64,000 bases of DNA from Symbiodinium sp. CCMP2592 (taxonomy: Eukaryota; Sar; Dinophyceae; Suessiales; Symbiodiniaceae), in NCBI GenBank assembly GCA_905221615.1, contig CAJNDT010001255.1, positions 1-64,000 on the forward strand, written 5' to 3'. Position numbers and translations under genes: made by a program. Positions 29,515 through 40,416 of this stretch are shown piece by piece; position 1 is the first letter of the stretch; every line of letters starts with the position of its first letter. The notes beneath the pieces were generated by a model. It did not search any database, had not been told where the DNA came from, and saw only the letters and a list, made by a program, of their open reading frames with translations.

Positions 29515-29690
29515 ATTCATATAATTTTCTATCGGTTTTTATGATACTTTTCTATTGGTTTTTATAGTGGTTTCGCTTGGTTTCTTTAAGCATCCACGCT
29601 TGGTTTTCCGTTCCCGATTTTCTATTGGTTTTATGTCTGAAACCAATCGAATGCGCTCGAAATAAACCCAAACCAATCTCTATTGATATT
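29515..29690. repeat. TTCTATTGGTTTTTA short repeats
   Basis: The words TTTTCTATCGGTTTTTATGA and TTTTCTATTGGTTTTTAT, plus further TTCTATTGG/AACCAATC words in both senses, recur between the TA run and the broken end of element 2. No gene. Confidence 0.6.
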
Positions 29691-30198
29691 TACAATCGAT
29701 CTCGAAATTTTTCAATCGATCGATGCCCTGGGCAGTATGGCAATGTTGTTCCCACATAGTTCCCGCATCAGGATGTCCGTACAGAGCTTTGACCAAACGG
29801 CACACAGGCCTTCGGTATTTCTGCCGGTTTGCAGACGGATGCCAAGCTTCATCAGGCAGTTCGACCCAGCACGGTGTGCCAGATAGCTTCGCCTGAATGT
29901 ACGCTTGGATAGCATCGGCCATCTGAACATCGTTCCCAGGAAGACAACCATAGTAATCCGCCCAACGAGAGGCATCAAACGTTGCCGGGGAATTCCCCAA
30001 ATCCTGAAACAATGCGGCTTCCATGTTCTGGTCCTTGACCTGGTCACCGAGTAGTACACCTCGCCCTTTGAACTTCCTGGCAGGATCGTCCTCTTTGAGC
30101 TGGTAGGTAGTTCTTCTCGTAGATAAGTCCATGTACGCGCGCCATGTGCACTTTCTCACCTTTCTTCTTTGCCTCGGCCACCACTTCATCGTACTCAC
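29680..30198 (-). pseudogene. Copia RT fragment
   Basis: After a frameshift near 30,100 the RT continues as LKEDDPARKFKGRGVLLGDQ and FKGRGV (RT entry), DAIQAYIQAKLSG (first catalytic Asp region), PCWVELPDEAW and CRLVKALYGHPDAG. It then runs out of similarity at about 29,720. Typical copia RT would continue to the YVDD box about 60 residues later. Confidence 0.8.
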
Positions 30199-33100
30199 GC
30201 GTGGTGGAGAAGTCGAACACTTCTTGATCCCACAGCCCCTTCCATTCTTTCATGAAGGCTTCCATGGCTTTGGGATTGTTGAGCATCTCCTTGCGTGTTA
30301 CGGGTCGAGTGACCATGGCGTTGAAACACGACTTTGCTGCAGAGTTCTTTTCCCGATGTACGTTTCCGTTGGAAGTCGTACATGGCATAGAAGGAATCCA
30401 GTTCGCATCCATGACCATGTGTGCCGGAACGGCTGGCACGACATCCGCCAAGAACTGTTCCTGTGCATACTGATCCACATACGATTGTGCCCAGGACCAA
30501 CCATCGTCTTCATCCAAGGACACGTTGAGATGCAAATCTATTTCCTCACAAGGAACGATCTTAGGGAAGATCATGTCGTCCATCACCTTGGTGATGATTT
30601 TCTTTCCTATCGCGGCTTTCTCCCGGTCCTTCTTGGCAACCCGAGCTTTGTCTCGTTTATCCTTCTTGTAGGCTGCCTTCTTCTCCGGTTCACTCAGTTT
30701 CTTCCATGCTTCAGGAGAATAAGAGTGGATCGGCCGTCGAGTAGGAAGAGTACGTCTTCCGTCACTTCTGATCTTGTATGGTACTCCCCTCTTGTCAATC
30801 TTGCAAGCTTCGCCGTCGTCGGTGAGGTACACGATACCGTCTCCTTTCTTCCCTGCGCTCCAATGCTCAATTTCTTTGGGAGCCAACTTCTTCTTCTTCA
30901 AGATCTTGATAATCTCACCAGGTTCTTCGCTGTCCCCTTCAGGAATGAGCCTACCGGTTGGACCAACCTCGCGGTGCGATCGTCGGTCTTCCCCTGTTAC
31001 CCTTGGTACAGGAGGAGGTGGCTCTGCGCGTCCAGCTAGTTCTCTGTCTAACTCTTCGAGTCTCTTGTCACCGATGGCATCGATAGCTTCGTGCTCTTCC
31101 GACCTGAATACTTCACCAGACGGTTCCGTCTCAATGTCGGATGGATCAATGTCCTTCAAATCAGGATCTTCTCCAGGATCAGGTGGAGGAAGTAGATCGC
31201 CTGGATCGTCATCGTCTCCACCACCACCGTTTCCTCCGGGCGGACCATCATCACCATTGTCGATGTCGTTTATCTCCTTGCCAGCAAGATCGACATTGTC
31301 CCTGAGTCCTTCGCTGGTTTCATTCATCCTTTCGTACTCAGCTTGCAATGGAAATGTGATCTCCTCTGGGAAGTAGACAACCTCCGTCTCGTACGGTTTC
31401 ATCAACTTCCTGGGAACGGATGCGTCCATTGACAAGTTCGCATTGGCAAACTCTTTCATGTCCCAAACACGATACTTCTTGGACCATCCTTGGCCAGCTG
31501 TGATGATGTACCCGGCAAAGATGCCTGGTATGCCCTTCGGGTCAAACTTGTTGCCATAAGTCTTCGGCCTTGTATCCGTGGGCTTGAAGAAGACCTTGGC
31601 TCCAAAAGGTATGGCTTTCCCTTCGAAGTCTTTCCCTGTCATCCGTTTCCAAGCTGAATCACCATCGCCTTCCACATCTTCGATGTTGAGTTTCTGCATC
31701 ACACAGTTCAGCGCAAATGTCCAATACGGTGCAGGTAATCCGGCGTGTAGCATGGATGCGGCGACAGTGTTGATCACTTCCTGATTCGACCGTTCAGCGA
31801 GCGAATTGTTGTTGGGTTTTCCCGGGAGGGAATGATCGATCACTATCTTCAATTGCTCCATGGCCGAGTCGAATTCCGGTGCCTCATCACTGTATGCCAT
31901 GTGAATCTTGCGCCTTCCCATCACACGCTTTATGGCCATGACGACTTCGTCAGTGTGCCTTGATGCGGTAGGTATTGCAGCAATCATCTTAGCGGCAATG
32001 TCTCTGATGACTAAAACTTCGCGAGCACCGTCATCGATCCCGATACCAGCTTCGGCAGCTTTGCGCATGTCGAGGAAGTCAAACGTGATGAGATCACCCC
32101 AATGCTTGATCACGCGCTGAAATGCTCCACGTTGGGTCCGAAGATGCTTCATCTTCGCGCGAATGCATGACTCACAGTAAGGATTGCGATACCGATGAGT
32201 GCAGAGGTGTGCCAATGTTTTCGCTTCGGCCTTCAGTTTTCCGACTCTGGCCTTGCGGCTCGGAGCACCTTCGCCTTCCACCTCAATGATCACTTCATCG
32301 TCATCACCTGCAGGAATTTCACCCACTCCTGCTCCTTCATCGTCAGGAGGTCTTCCCACTTCTGCTTCTGGAACTTCCTCCCCAGGAGCTTCGTGAGGTT
32401 CAGGATCAGGAGGTCGTCCATGGGCAACACCTTCATCATCTTCTTCGGCTTCACCTGGTACGGCTTTAGCGGCGGCAGCCACATTGACGTCGACACCACT
32501 CACGGGTACCACACCTTTGAAGATTTCAGTGATTGCTCTGGCCTCCGGATCATCATGGACGAACGACTTCGAGCTTCCCGCACGGATGTAGGGAATGTCA
32601 CTGTTCACGAATAAAGAGATCCTCTTGCCCTGCGGGTTGATCATGAATGGCTCCCTTCCGGGTGGCCACACGAACCCGTAGTTGAAGTTCATGCATCGTT
32701 TCCCAATCGATAGCACCGATGGAGTGTCATCCAACACATAGGCATTGATCCGTTCTTCGAATGACTCGGTCTGGAAGTTCGACACCAGATCAGTGTCGGT
32801 TATTCCATTTGCGGTCTGAAACGAAATGGGCTCCGGAGTCACGAGAGTCTCGAGACTATGCTTCTCAATCTTCTTCTGGGATATGAGGTCATGTCCACAA
32901 CCGGTGTCCATCAGGAACTTGATCTTCTTCTTGAGAATGACCGGCTGTACCATGCACTTGAACACTCCTTGATCGATGATTCGTTTGCTGTGCGCAGCAT
33001 CAAGCTCCCGTTCAACAATGGAATCCTCACCATCATAGAATGATACCTCCTCCACTCGGGAGGTTCCTGGGATCCGCACGAACGAAACTCGATCACCGCC

Positions 33101-34318
33101 ATGATCATCGTCAACCATGTCCCTCATGATCTGTGCCCTCAACCTCGCCTTGTGCTTGGCGAACTCCAAATCAACGGCTCGATCCTCGTTGTTGATGATC
33201 GCATCCACGTCAACGGGCGTAACCTTTCGTCTCCTCTCTTTGCTCGACTTTCTGGGTCGTGAGGAAACGAACTTCACGTCCTCGGTGAATGTCACACTGA
33301 GCTTGACAGATTTCCGGGTCGACGTAGTAGTCGGTCCCGGTGACTCATCATCAGTCGAACAATCCGAATCAGCGTCGCTGTCAACGGACGAACAAACCGA
33401 CTCTTCGTCACTCTGTCTTGAGGATCGCTTCCAAATAGCTGGTGCTGATGGATTCCACCTTCGACACAATCTGATGGCGGGCGCCGCTGGGAGTGCCTTG
33501 GCCTTCGCATTCGGTTTGGCTGGTGTTGCCTTGGCTTCGGACTTGGCCTTGGCCTTTGCCTTTGGCTCTGGTGCCGGAGTGGCAGCAGCCTCATGCTTGA
33601 AAGGACAATTCTCCCTTGAGCACGAACCAGTGTTCTTGAATGAGTAGCATATCCGATTTCCTCCTCCGGATGGACTTGGAGTTCTTGATCTCGGAGTGAT
33701 TGGTCTTTCTGGAGTCTTCTTGGAATGACTGAATGGGCACTTGTCACCATTCCGACACCCAGCATCTGTGAAATGGAATTTGCAGCGGATGTGCTTCTTG
33801 CTCTTGTCACCCTTGTTGTCCGCTGATTCACTTCTTGTCTTCTTCTTCGGCTTCGGCTTGACCTTCGCATGGCTCTTCGCCTTGCTCTGAGGCAGGACGG
33901 GAGCTGCGTTGTCGGGCTTGGTAGGAGCCACCTTTACCTTGGGAGAAGGTACTCCCTTGGGTGGTGTCTTGTCAGGTACCTTGGCCGGTGCAGCGAGCAT
34001 GTCCTTGCCCTCCAACATTTGGCGCAAACCGATTTGTGTCTGAGTGAGATTTGCTTGTTCACGTCTCCGCATGATGGTTCGCTCAATGATCTTGATGAGG
34101 TTGTCATACGATCGATCCTCGTGGTTGTAAGGTAGATGTTCATAATGCATACCCAACTCCATTTTCATTGCGGGTGAATCCTTGATCTTGCTGTACAAGC
34201 AATCTCGAAGCGCTGTCTTGGATGGTACGTCCTCCGGCCTCATCCGTCCAAGGACTTCCAACCATGTCTGTTTGAACGTGTGAAGCTTGTTGTCACCCTG
34301 GTACTGGAGCTTCACCAA
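30044..34318 (-). pseudogene. Copia Gag C-terminal part, protease, integrase and RT entry
   Basis: One open frame of 1424 codons. Gag core: KLHTFKQTWLEVLGRMRPED. Two CCCH fingers: CKFHFTDAGCRNGDKCPFSH (C-x8-C-x5-C-x3-H, about 33,738-33,792) and CYSFKNTGSCSRENCPFKH (C-x8-C-x4-C-x3-H). Protease: FLMDTGCGHDLIS (about 32,889-32,915). Integrase zinc motif HRYRNPYCESC, core with LITFDFLDM, YSDEAPEF and NNNSLAERSNQEV as the three acidic sites. An acidic Gly/Pro linker and RT entry (KEWKGLWDQEVFDF) follow. It begins with GTG, so translation must enter from the upstream Gag frame. Apart from the truncation this frame is undamaged. Confidence 0.85.
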
Positions 34319-35841
34319 GTAGTTAAGACCTGACTAGGAGATCGTATTTCAGGGGATCGTACCTCACCTCCTACGGAAAACGAAGGCACTACTTCCTTTC
34401 CTACATGTTCCCAGCCAGTCGACTCAGTAGTTCTTGAAGACATGGGCACACTCGGAGGTCGAACTGATCCAGCATTCAAGTTGGAACTTCGTGCCGCCTC
34501 CAGTTCGCTGCGCGTCCTTGATTGAAGATCTTCCTGTGTTCTGAGCGCTCTCCTGAGTTCGTTCAGTTCGTCATGCAAGGCTGGCAATGCCTGCCTCGCG
34601 TGATCTTCGTTCTGTTGAAGCTGATCTTCTGCATCTTGCATCCTCTTCACTGCCATGTTGCGAAACTCTTCTTCTTCACCAAATCGTTCGCGAAGCCGAT
34701 GACGTTCTTGATCGATCGCTGCACTGTTTCCAGCCAATCCTTGAACTTCGTTCATGACTCGCAACTCCTGGTTCCTGGCGAGAAGGAATCGCTCCTGCAT
34801 AGCATGCATGGCTTGTTCAGAACTCGCCGTGCTTGATCGGAGGAACAAGTTCTCCCTGGCTTGCTCGTGAAGTTCCTGTGTCAGATGCTCATACTCACGC
34901 GCCATAAGTTCTCCGTCGCCTTGAGCTCGGGTTTCCAACTGCACGAAGTTCGCAGCTGTTTCTGTTCGAACCACGTGAAGCTGCTGAGCGAGTTCCTCGG
35001 CAACTGCGTGTCCTCGACGCTGTTGAGCAGAGTTCTGTTCATCCATTCGGAACAACGCTGCTTCATAGTCACGCTTCATCTCCTGTTTGACATTGTTGAT
35101 GTGTCGCATGGCCAAGCATGCTTGATCACGTTGTCGTTCCAATTCTTCAATGCGAAGTCCAGATCCCTCATCTTCTTGCTACATCTCCTTGATCTTCTCC
35201 ATCAGGGTTTGCACGACACCTTCGTACTCCTGCACTTGGCTCCGATAGTACATCTGTTGTGCAAGACTCGAAGCTTCGAGTTGTTGTCGCATCTCCTGAT
35301 AGACGTTCGGACCATCGGCTATAGCCGGGGTAGCAGCCGATGAAGCATCACCTTGCACCGGTATGGTATCAAGGGTCATGTCTGCATCGTCAGCTTCATG
35401 GGGATGATTGGTGACCATCTTCCTCCATGTCATGGATCTGTCCCGTCCTCTGGTAGTCGATGTCCTAGATCGTGCTGAAGAGCTTCTCGAAGACGCTGGT
35501 TTCGACTTCTTCTCCAATGTTATCACTCCTCTGTCCTTTGTCCTCGACGGAGTCCTTGGCACCTGAAAACCAGATGTTTCGGATCGTCGTTCTGTAGCTT
35601 TGCCAGTCCTTGATCCTGAGGATGTTGGACGTGATGGCGTAGATGCTCTTGGTGAATTCTTCGCTTTTGCTTTGGGAACTGCCTTTGCGATGGCGAGCGC
35701 TGAAGATTGACCTTTGTCATCTTCCGTGGAGCTATCAACGGATTGCACCACTGTGTCATCAGCAGTCGAGTCACCGACCGCCGGCGCTGCCACGTCGGCA
35801 CCGAAAGAAGTTGTCGTATCTTGACTTGATCCCGAGTTCAT
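34312..35841 (-). pseudogene. Gag N-terminal part with long coiled coil, one in-frame TAG
   Basis: The frame starts at MNSGSSQDTTTSFG and runs through a Ser/Arg-rich basic segment to KIKEM. A single TAG (35,179-35,181) interrupts it, and it resumes in the same frame with a Gln/Glu-rich coiled coil (MERQRDQACLAMRH to about 34,560). It ends at 34,312, where the pol frame begins in another phase. A readthrough or frameshift mechanism is possible, but simple mutation explains it equally well. Confidence 0.7.
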
Positions 35842-36069
35842 TGTGGAAGTGGTAGATCAAGTAGTCCTTGTTGTAGATAGGCAGAGCCGCGTACGGCTGA
35901 TAACCTGCGTGGGGATTTGATCTTGATGATGCCCTTGTCGCTCACCCCACAGAGCTATGTTGAATATTGGCGTGGTTGCCCTCTACGAACACCGCCACTC
36001 TCTCTTTCCCTTTCCCACACGTAAGCCTTACTTCCCGTGCAGGCAGATCCAGAGCTCGCTTGTTTTGCA
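35842..36069. other. Leader or flank of element 2
   Basis: No ORF of note. It contains a small inverted repeat GCCGCGTACGGC (35,887) and CGTGGGGATTTGATCTTGAT. It is a candidate place for the 5' LTR and primer site of element 2, but no matching copy was seen at the truncated 3' end. Confidence 0.35.
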
Positions 36070-36435
36070 CCCTCGCGGCCAGCGCCAAACTATCTAAACT
36101 ATTTAAACGGGCCCTCCGCCCGGCCCTCCAGGACTCACCCAAACCATCCAAACTATCTAAACCCTCCCGGTTTAAATGGTTTAGACAGTTTGGGCCCTCC
36201 ACCCGGTCCTCCAAACTATCCAAACTATCCAAAGCCCCCTGGTTTAGACAGTTTGGATAGTTTGGGCCTTCCGCTCGACCCCCCAAGCTATCCAAACTCG
36301 CCGGGTTAGATAATTAAAACAGTTTCGGCCCCCAAACTATTTAAACTATCTAAACCGGCTTGCCGGACTCCACCAAACTATCTAAACTGTCTAAGCTATT
36401 TAAATACTATCTAAACCCAAGAAACCCTAAACCCT
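36070..36435. repeat. Telomere-like degenerate repeat array, left
   Basis: Words of the type AAACTATCTAAACT and CCTGGTTTAGACAGTTTGG in both senses recur, and the tract ends with AAACCCTAAACCCTC, a TTTAGGG-like telomere word in antisense. It is the same family as the array at 42,940-44,850. A (GC)n run follows at 36,540-36,558. Confidence 0.85.
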
Positions 36436-36593
36436 CTGATGCTGAAACTTAATGCTATATTTTGTATTAACAGTAGCACAAACTACTACTCACTACAAAC
36501 CCCAAACCCTACCCCGAAACCTGTCAACCGCACGCTCCGGGCGCGCGCGCGCGCGCGCCCCTAACCCCTATCCGAATGGAGGTTGAGAGATCT

Positions 36594-36682
36594 CCGAACT
36601 TTTCTCTTGATGCAAAACAGGCCTTCATCGAACAAGTCATGATCTGATGCCGTAGTGCCTGAGCAGAGAAGTGTGTTCGCAC
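36594..36682 (-). repeat. 3' terminal direct repeat of element 3
   Basis: Matches 42,677-42,765 at 87 of 89 positions. On the minus strand it begins GTGCGAACACACTTC and ends AAAAGTTCGG. It does not have the common TG...CA ends exactly. Confidence 0.9.
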
Positions 36683-36689
36683 TCCCCCT
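36683..36689 (-). promoter_or_regulatory. Candidate polypurine tract of element 3
   Basis: Minus-strand AGGGGGA directly abuts the 3' terminal repeat, the position where LTR elements keep the primer for plus-strand DNA synthesis. Confidence 0.5.
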
Positions 36690-36823
36690 GCGCACCAGAG
36701 TGCGCACTTCAAAGAGCTCAGATGATCAGCAGAAAAATTGTCCTTCTTAAAAGATTTCAGACGCTTGAAGCGTCCGTGGCTCAAGGCCCTTGTGTCTTGG
36801 TTCTTCTCGGACATATGCATCGC

Positions 36824-37279
36824 TCAAGACTTGGAGTTCTCATCGCCTCCGGTAGCTCTTGTAGAGATCTCAAACTCAGTACGGCCAATCCAGGACTCCT
36901 TCAAGTAGCGGGCAGGAAGGGGGCGAAGGTCGGTGAAGCTGACCTGTAAAACCCTAAAGTCCAACCGAGCGCTCCAGTTCCTTGAAGAGATCGATCCGTT
37001 TTGCGGGTCTTCAGATTCCAACTGCACAGCGAACTTGCAAGAACATCATCGAGCTCGTCACGGTCAATCCGATGCTCAGAACTCAACAAAGCTTCGGCTC
37101 GAGCTTCGCTTTCCTCAATTGAGAGTTTGGGCGGCGCCTTCAGTCCGCACGAGCTGCAACTGAGAGTTGCACCACACATTTTGATTGATGTTTCACAGAC
37201 ATAACATTTAGCTTCTTCAGACCACATGTTAAAGATCCGTGTCTCAGTCTCTCCCTCACACCTCTCACTCTCTTCGTTC
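36824..37279 (-). pseudogene. C-terminal tail of element 3 with zinc-ribbon-like cysteines
   Basis: CYVCETSIKMCGATLSCSSC shows two CxxC pairs, followed by SIEESEARAEALLSSEHRID and DELDDVLASS. After a shift near 37,020 the frame continues QLESEDPQNGSISSRNW and RYLKESWIGRTEFEIST to a stop at 36,824. The sequence is unlike RT or RNase H. Its role is unknown. Confidence 0.5.
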
Positions 37280-38561
37280 TCACTCTCTTCTCTCTCTCTC
37301 TCTGGGCACCTGATCTGCCGGGCGTTCAGAAGTCGAGTGACGAGCATCGTGAGCATCTTCAAGACCACTTCCGCTTTGGGACTCTGACTCCCCCCCCGTG
37401 TCAACCAAGACGCGGGCCGCAACAGGACGTTTTCCAACGATACGACGACGAGGAGGTGACACTGGTTCGCCTTCCTCAGCCTCGAAGTCAGGAGGCTCCC
37501 TGACGCCCTCGTACACGACCGGAGCCACATGAAACCTGCAGTTGGTTTGGCCCGGAAGGGGCGGAAGCCGAACTACAGTACATCCAGAAATGTTTGCAGC
37601 AGGGCACAGGACTTCTCCGCGGATGGCCCGTGGGGCGTAAGGGGTTTTCCGTGACCAATTTCGGCTTTGTACAACAACACTAGCACCAAAAGGAGGAAGC
37701 CTACATTTGGGTCCTGGACCTTTCAACGTGTGCATGCTATTCCAATACCGTTGTGCAGTGTACTGTCGCAAAGCAGAAGGCCAATGCTCCCGCCCAATCC
37801 CCGGTTGTGCTCTCAGAAGAGCTCGGACTCCCGCCTTCACCTGACCCACCGTGCCTTCGATTCTCCCGTTTGCCTTCGGATCGGACGGCGGACTATACGT
37901 AGGATGAATATCGCGCGAGGCACACCAACCCCGGAAGCCGGCATTAGCAAACTCCCGTCCCCCGTCTGAGTGCACCCGTCGGACAGCAAGATTAAGAAGT
38001 GAGATCCGCGCATGGATACGTTGCACTGCCCTCATCTTCCACTCCTTCTTCTCTCACATTCTCTCCCTCCTCCTTTCTTTCTTTTTCATCCTCTGCGGCT
38101 TGGAGCACTTGAGGCTTTCCGTCCTTGTAGACAAGGACGCCGAGCGTAGCAACAAGTATGAACCTCGCTGGCTTGGTTAGCGCATGATCCTGTCCAGCAA
38201 CCCAAGGACCACTCAAATCAAGATTTAGGCATAACGCGTTGGCGTGAGCATGGCGTTGCCTGAGATGTCTAGGTCCCCTCATGGCTGCTTCCAAGCATAC
38301 CCGACAATCCCGCCTGAACACCACATGATCCGTCTCGCAATGCCTTCGGAATTCCTCTTCCTCACGCGTCAAGGCTTGCAATGCAACTCGCTCCTCCCCT
38401 TCTACTTCACGCCTTTCCATATCCGAAGTTCCTATCCACTCCCGAATGGCCCTAGACACCCGATGAGTCAACCCCGGAGCCCATCGGCTCCGTTTTGGGA
38501 CCCCGTAGTCCCTCACAGGAATGCCTCCACCCTGTCCTGTCACAACGTGAACAGTTTCCAA
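37280..38561 (-). pseudogene. Integrase of element 3
   Basis: Zinc motif HCETDHVVFRRDCRVC (about 38,300-38,345), first Asp in LNLDLSGPWV, second in RRVHSDGGREF (about 37,955-37,985), Glu in KANGRIEGTVGQVK. A C-terminal part with FGASVVVQSRNW follows. A short Glu/Lys-rich segment encoded near 38,040-38,110 separates the first from the second Asp, with a frame change there. Confidence 0.8.
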
Positions 38562-40416
38562 GAGTTCGTGAGGATCCCAGTGGGCTGCCGTCTCTCATGT
38601 CCAAGTGGTCCCTGATCAAACTCAGCTAGGAAGAACCCGGACTGTGGTGGACTACGAACAGGACGAGAAAGATCAGGCGGATATTGCGGACTCCCCCCTA
38701 CCAGAAGGTTGCTGAACTCCGGCCACGCCCAAACCGACGGGACCTCATCCTTTCGACAACTCTCCGAAGCATACTTCAATGGATCCTGCGATTGCTCCAG
38801 AACCAAAAGACTCCCATCATCCCTGGACTCATCTGCCAAGTGATGCAGTACCATGGTGCGGAAGAGGAGCACGGACTCATCTTCAACTACCTTCTGCTCT
38901 TCTGGGCTGTTGGACGCCAATCCAAACCTAGTACCATCCGTCCTACCGCGAAGCGGCCTGGACCCTCCCTCTCTCTCTTTCACCTCCCTCGCACAGCGGT
39001 ACGTGCTACTTGGGGGGCTAGCCACTACTGCCGCAACTCTCCCGGACGCACACAGAGTGGCTAACCAAGAAAACGTACTCTCATCCAGGAGGTCCCTGCC
39101 CTTGAGGACATCTACATTGAGCACCGTGGCACGATGACCAAAAGAGCTCACCGCTTCTACAGAGGTCTTTCCAGAGAATAGATGCAGCACTATGTGTCGC
39201 GACATAGCCAAGGTTTTGCGCCCTCTCCGGTTGAGATTCATGAAAACACTTGCACCTTCAGGAGGCACATCACATCGCGAAGGAACTGATCTGGATACGA
39301 GCCACTCGGGCCCGTTTGGTGCAAACCCTCTTAGCCACGTCATGAGCTTCTTCTCTGAACCCCATGCCGATTGCACATCCTCACTCTCCACCCCGGTCTG
39401 AAGAGCCCTTAACTGAAGTGCTTGCTGCAATTCGTTGTTCCGATGCTGCTCCAGTTCCTGGATCAAGCGTAGGCATAACTCCTCTGGAACAACAGGGCAA
39501 GCATCCACCAAAGTAGATGGGAGCACTCCGATAGTGGGGTGAGTAATGATGCAGCTGTTCTGGCTCCAGTTGACCCGACAGCCAAGTTTTTCAATCAGAA
39601 GGCCGAGAGGGCAGATAGGGGAAATCTGCTCGGGAGACAATATGGTGTTCAGGGTGATATCCTAAGCTGTTGAGCGCCTACGGCTAACGAAACCCGCACA
39701 GGAACCGCTAACTCCCATTCACCCGGCAGGGCGCTTCTCAGAGGATGTGTGGCCCCACCGTCCAACAGGCCAGTGGGTGCTCTAATTCTACGTGCTATCA
39801 CCTGGGGTACCACAATCGCTCCATCAGTTGCGCTCTCCTCTCTACCCTCATCTCTCACCATAGTGCCCTCATCCCTCATAGGAACTTCCGGACAATCATC
39901 CCTCTGATCGCTCTCTTCCTTTTCTTGGACTGTGAGTGCCACAAGACGAAGCGATCTAAGCAGATTCTGAGCTTCCTGAAGAACTTGCGCCTGCGCATCG
40001 GCTACCCCACTCCCAGACTGAACCGAAGCAGCCTTGGCTGAAGGGCCACCCACAGTGGAGCTACCCTTAGTGGCATTCTGGCTTTCGGCCTGAGTCTTGG
40101 CGGCCGTCACGGACGCACTCTCATTCAATGTTGCTGGATTCGAAGAACCAGTTCCCGGATGTTGCCCAGGGTTTTGCACCGAACCTAACCCCGAATTTTG
40201 CGCTACACCCGAATTTTGCGCTACACTATTCCCGGACTCCCCAAAAGGCTTGCCTTTACCCTTGCCCCTTGCCCTTAGGCCGAGTGCACTCAGACTGCCG
40301 ATGTTGATCCGAACCGCAATTGTAGCACCTAGATTGCTTCGTAGAACTCGAAAAGTCATGCCAATCCCTGCACTCCACCCTTCGCACAGCCCTTGGAGGT
40401 GAGGTAAAACCGACAC
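38540..40416 (-). pseudogene. Protease and C5-methyltransferase-like domain of element 3
   Basis: Protease: TGLLDGGATHPLR (about 39,748-39,775), a retroviral-type DGGA site. After a frame change near 39,645, a segment with CRVNWSQNSCIITHPTIGVLPS completes the protease region. Then IVLHLFSGKTSVEAV (motif I-like), LNVDVLKGRDLLDE, VAAVVASPPSSTYRCAR (motif IV-like, with PPS in place of PPC), LVLEQSQDPLKY (motif VIII-like ENV/EQP region) and DQGPLGHERRQPTGILTN. This is the layout of the methyltransferase-like domain of dinoflagellate retroelements. The catalytic Cys is missing here, so this copy is probably inactive or structural. Confidence 0.7.

Larger units (their letters stand above)
29700..35841 (-). 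mobile_element. Copia-type retroelement 2, 3' truncated
   Basis: Minus-strand order: Gag with coiled coil, CCCH fingers, protease, integrase, N-terminal RT. It stops near 29,700 inside RT, before the YVDD box, so RNase H is missing. Breaks are few: one TAG in Gag, one frameshift near 34,315, one near 30,100. It is therefore younger or better preserved than element 1. No LTR was identified; the region 35,842-36,000 upstream of Gag is the place to look. Confidence 0.85.

Noticed and set aside
35887..36000. 5' LTR of element 2
   Set aside because: No second copy was found near the truncated 3' end, and no clear primer binding site could be read.
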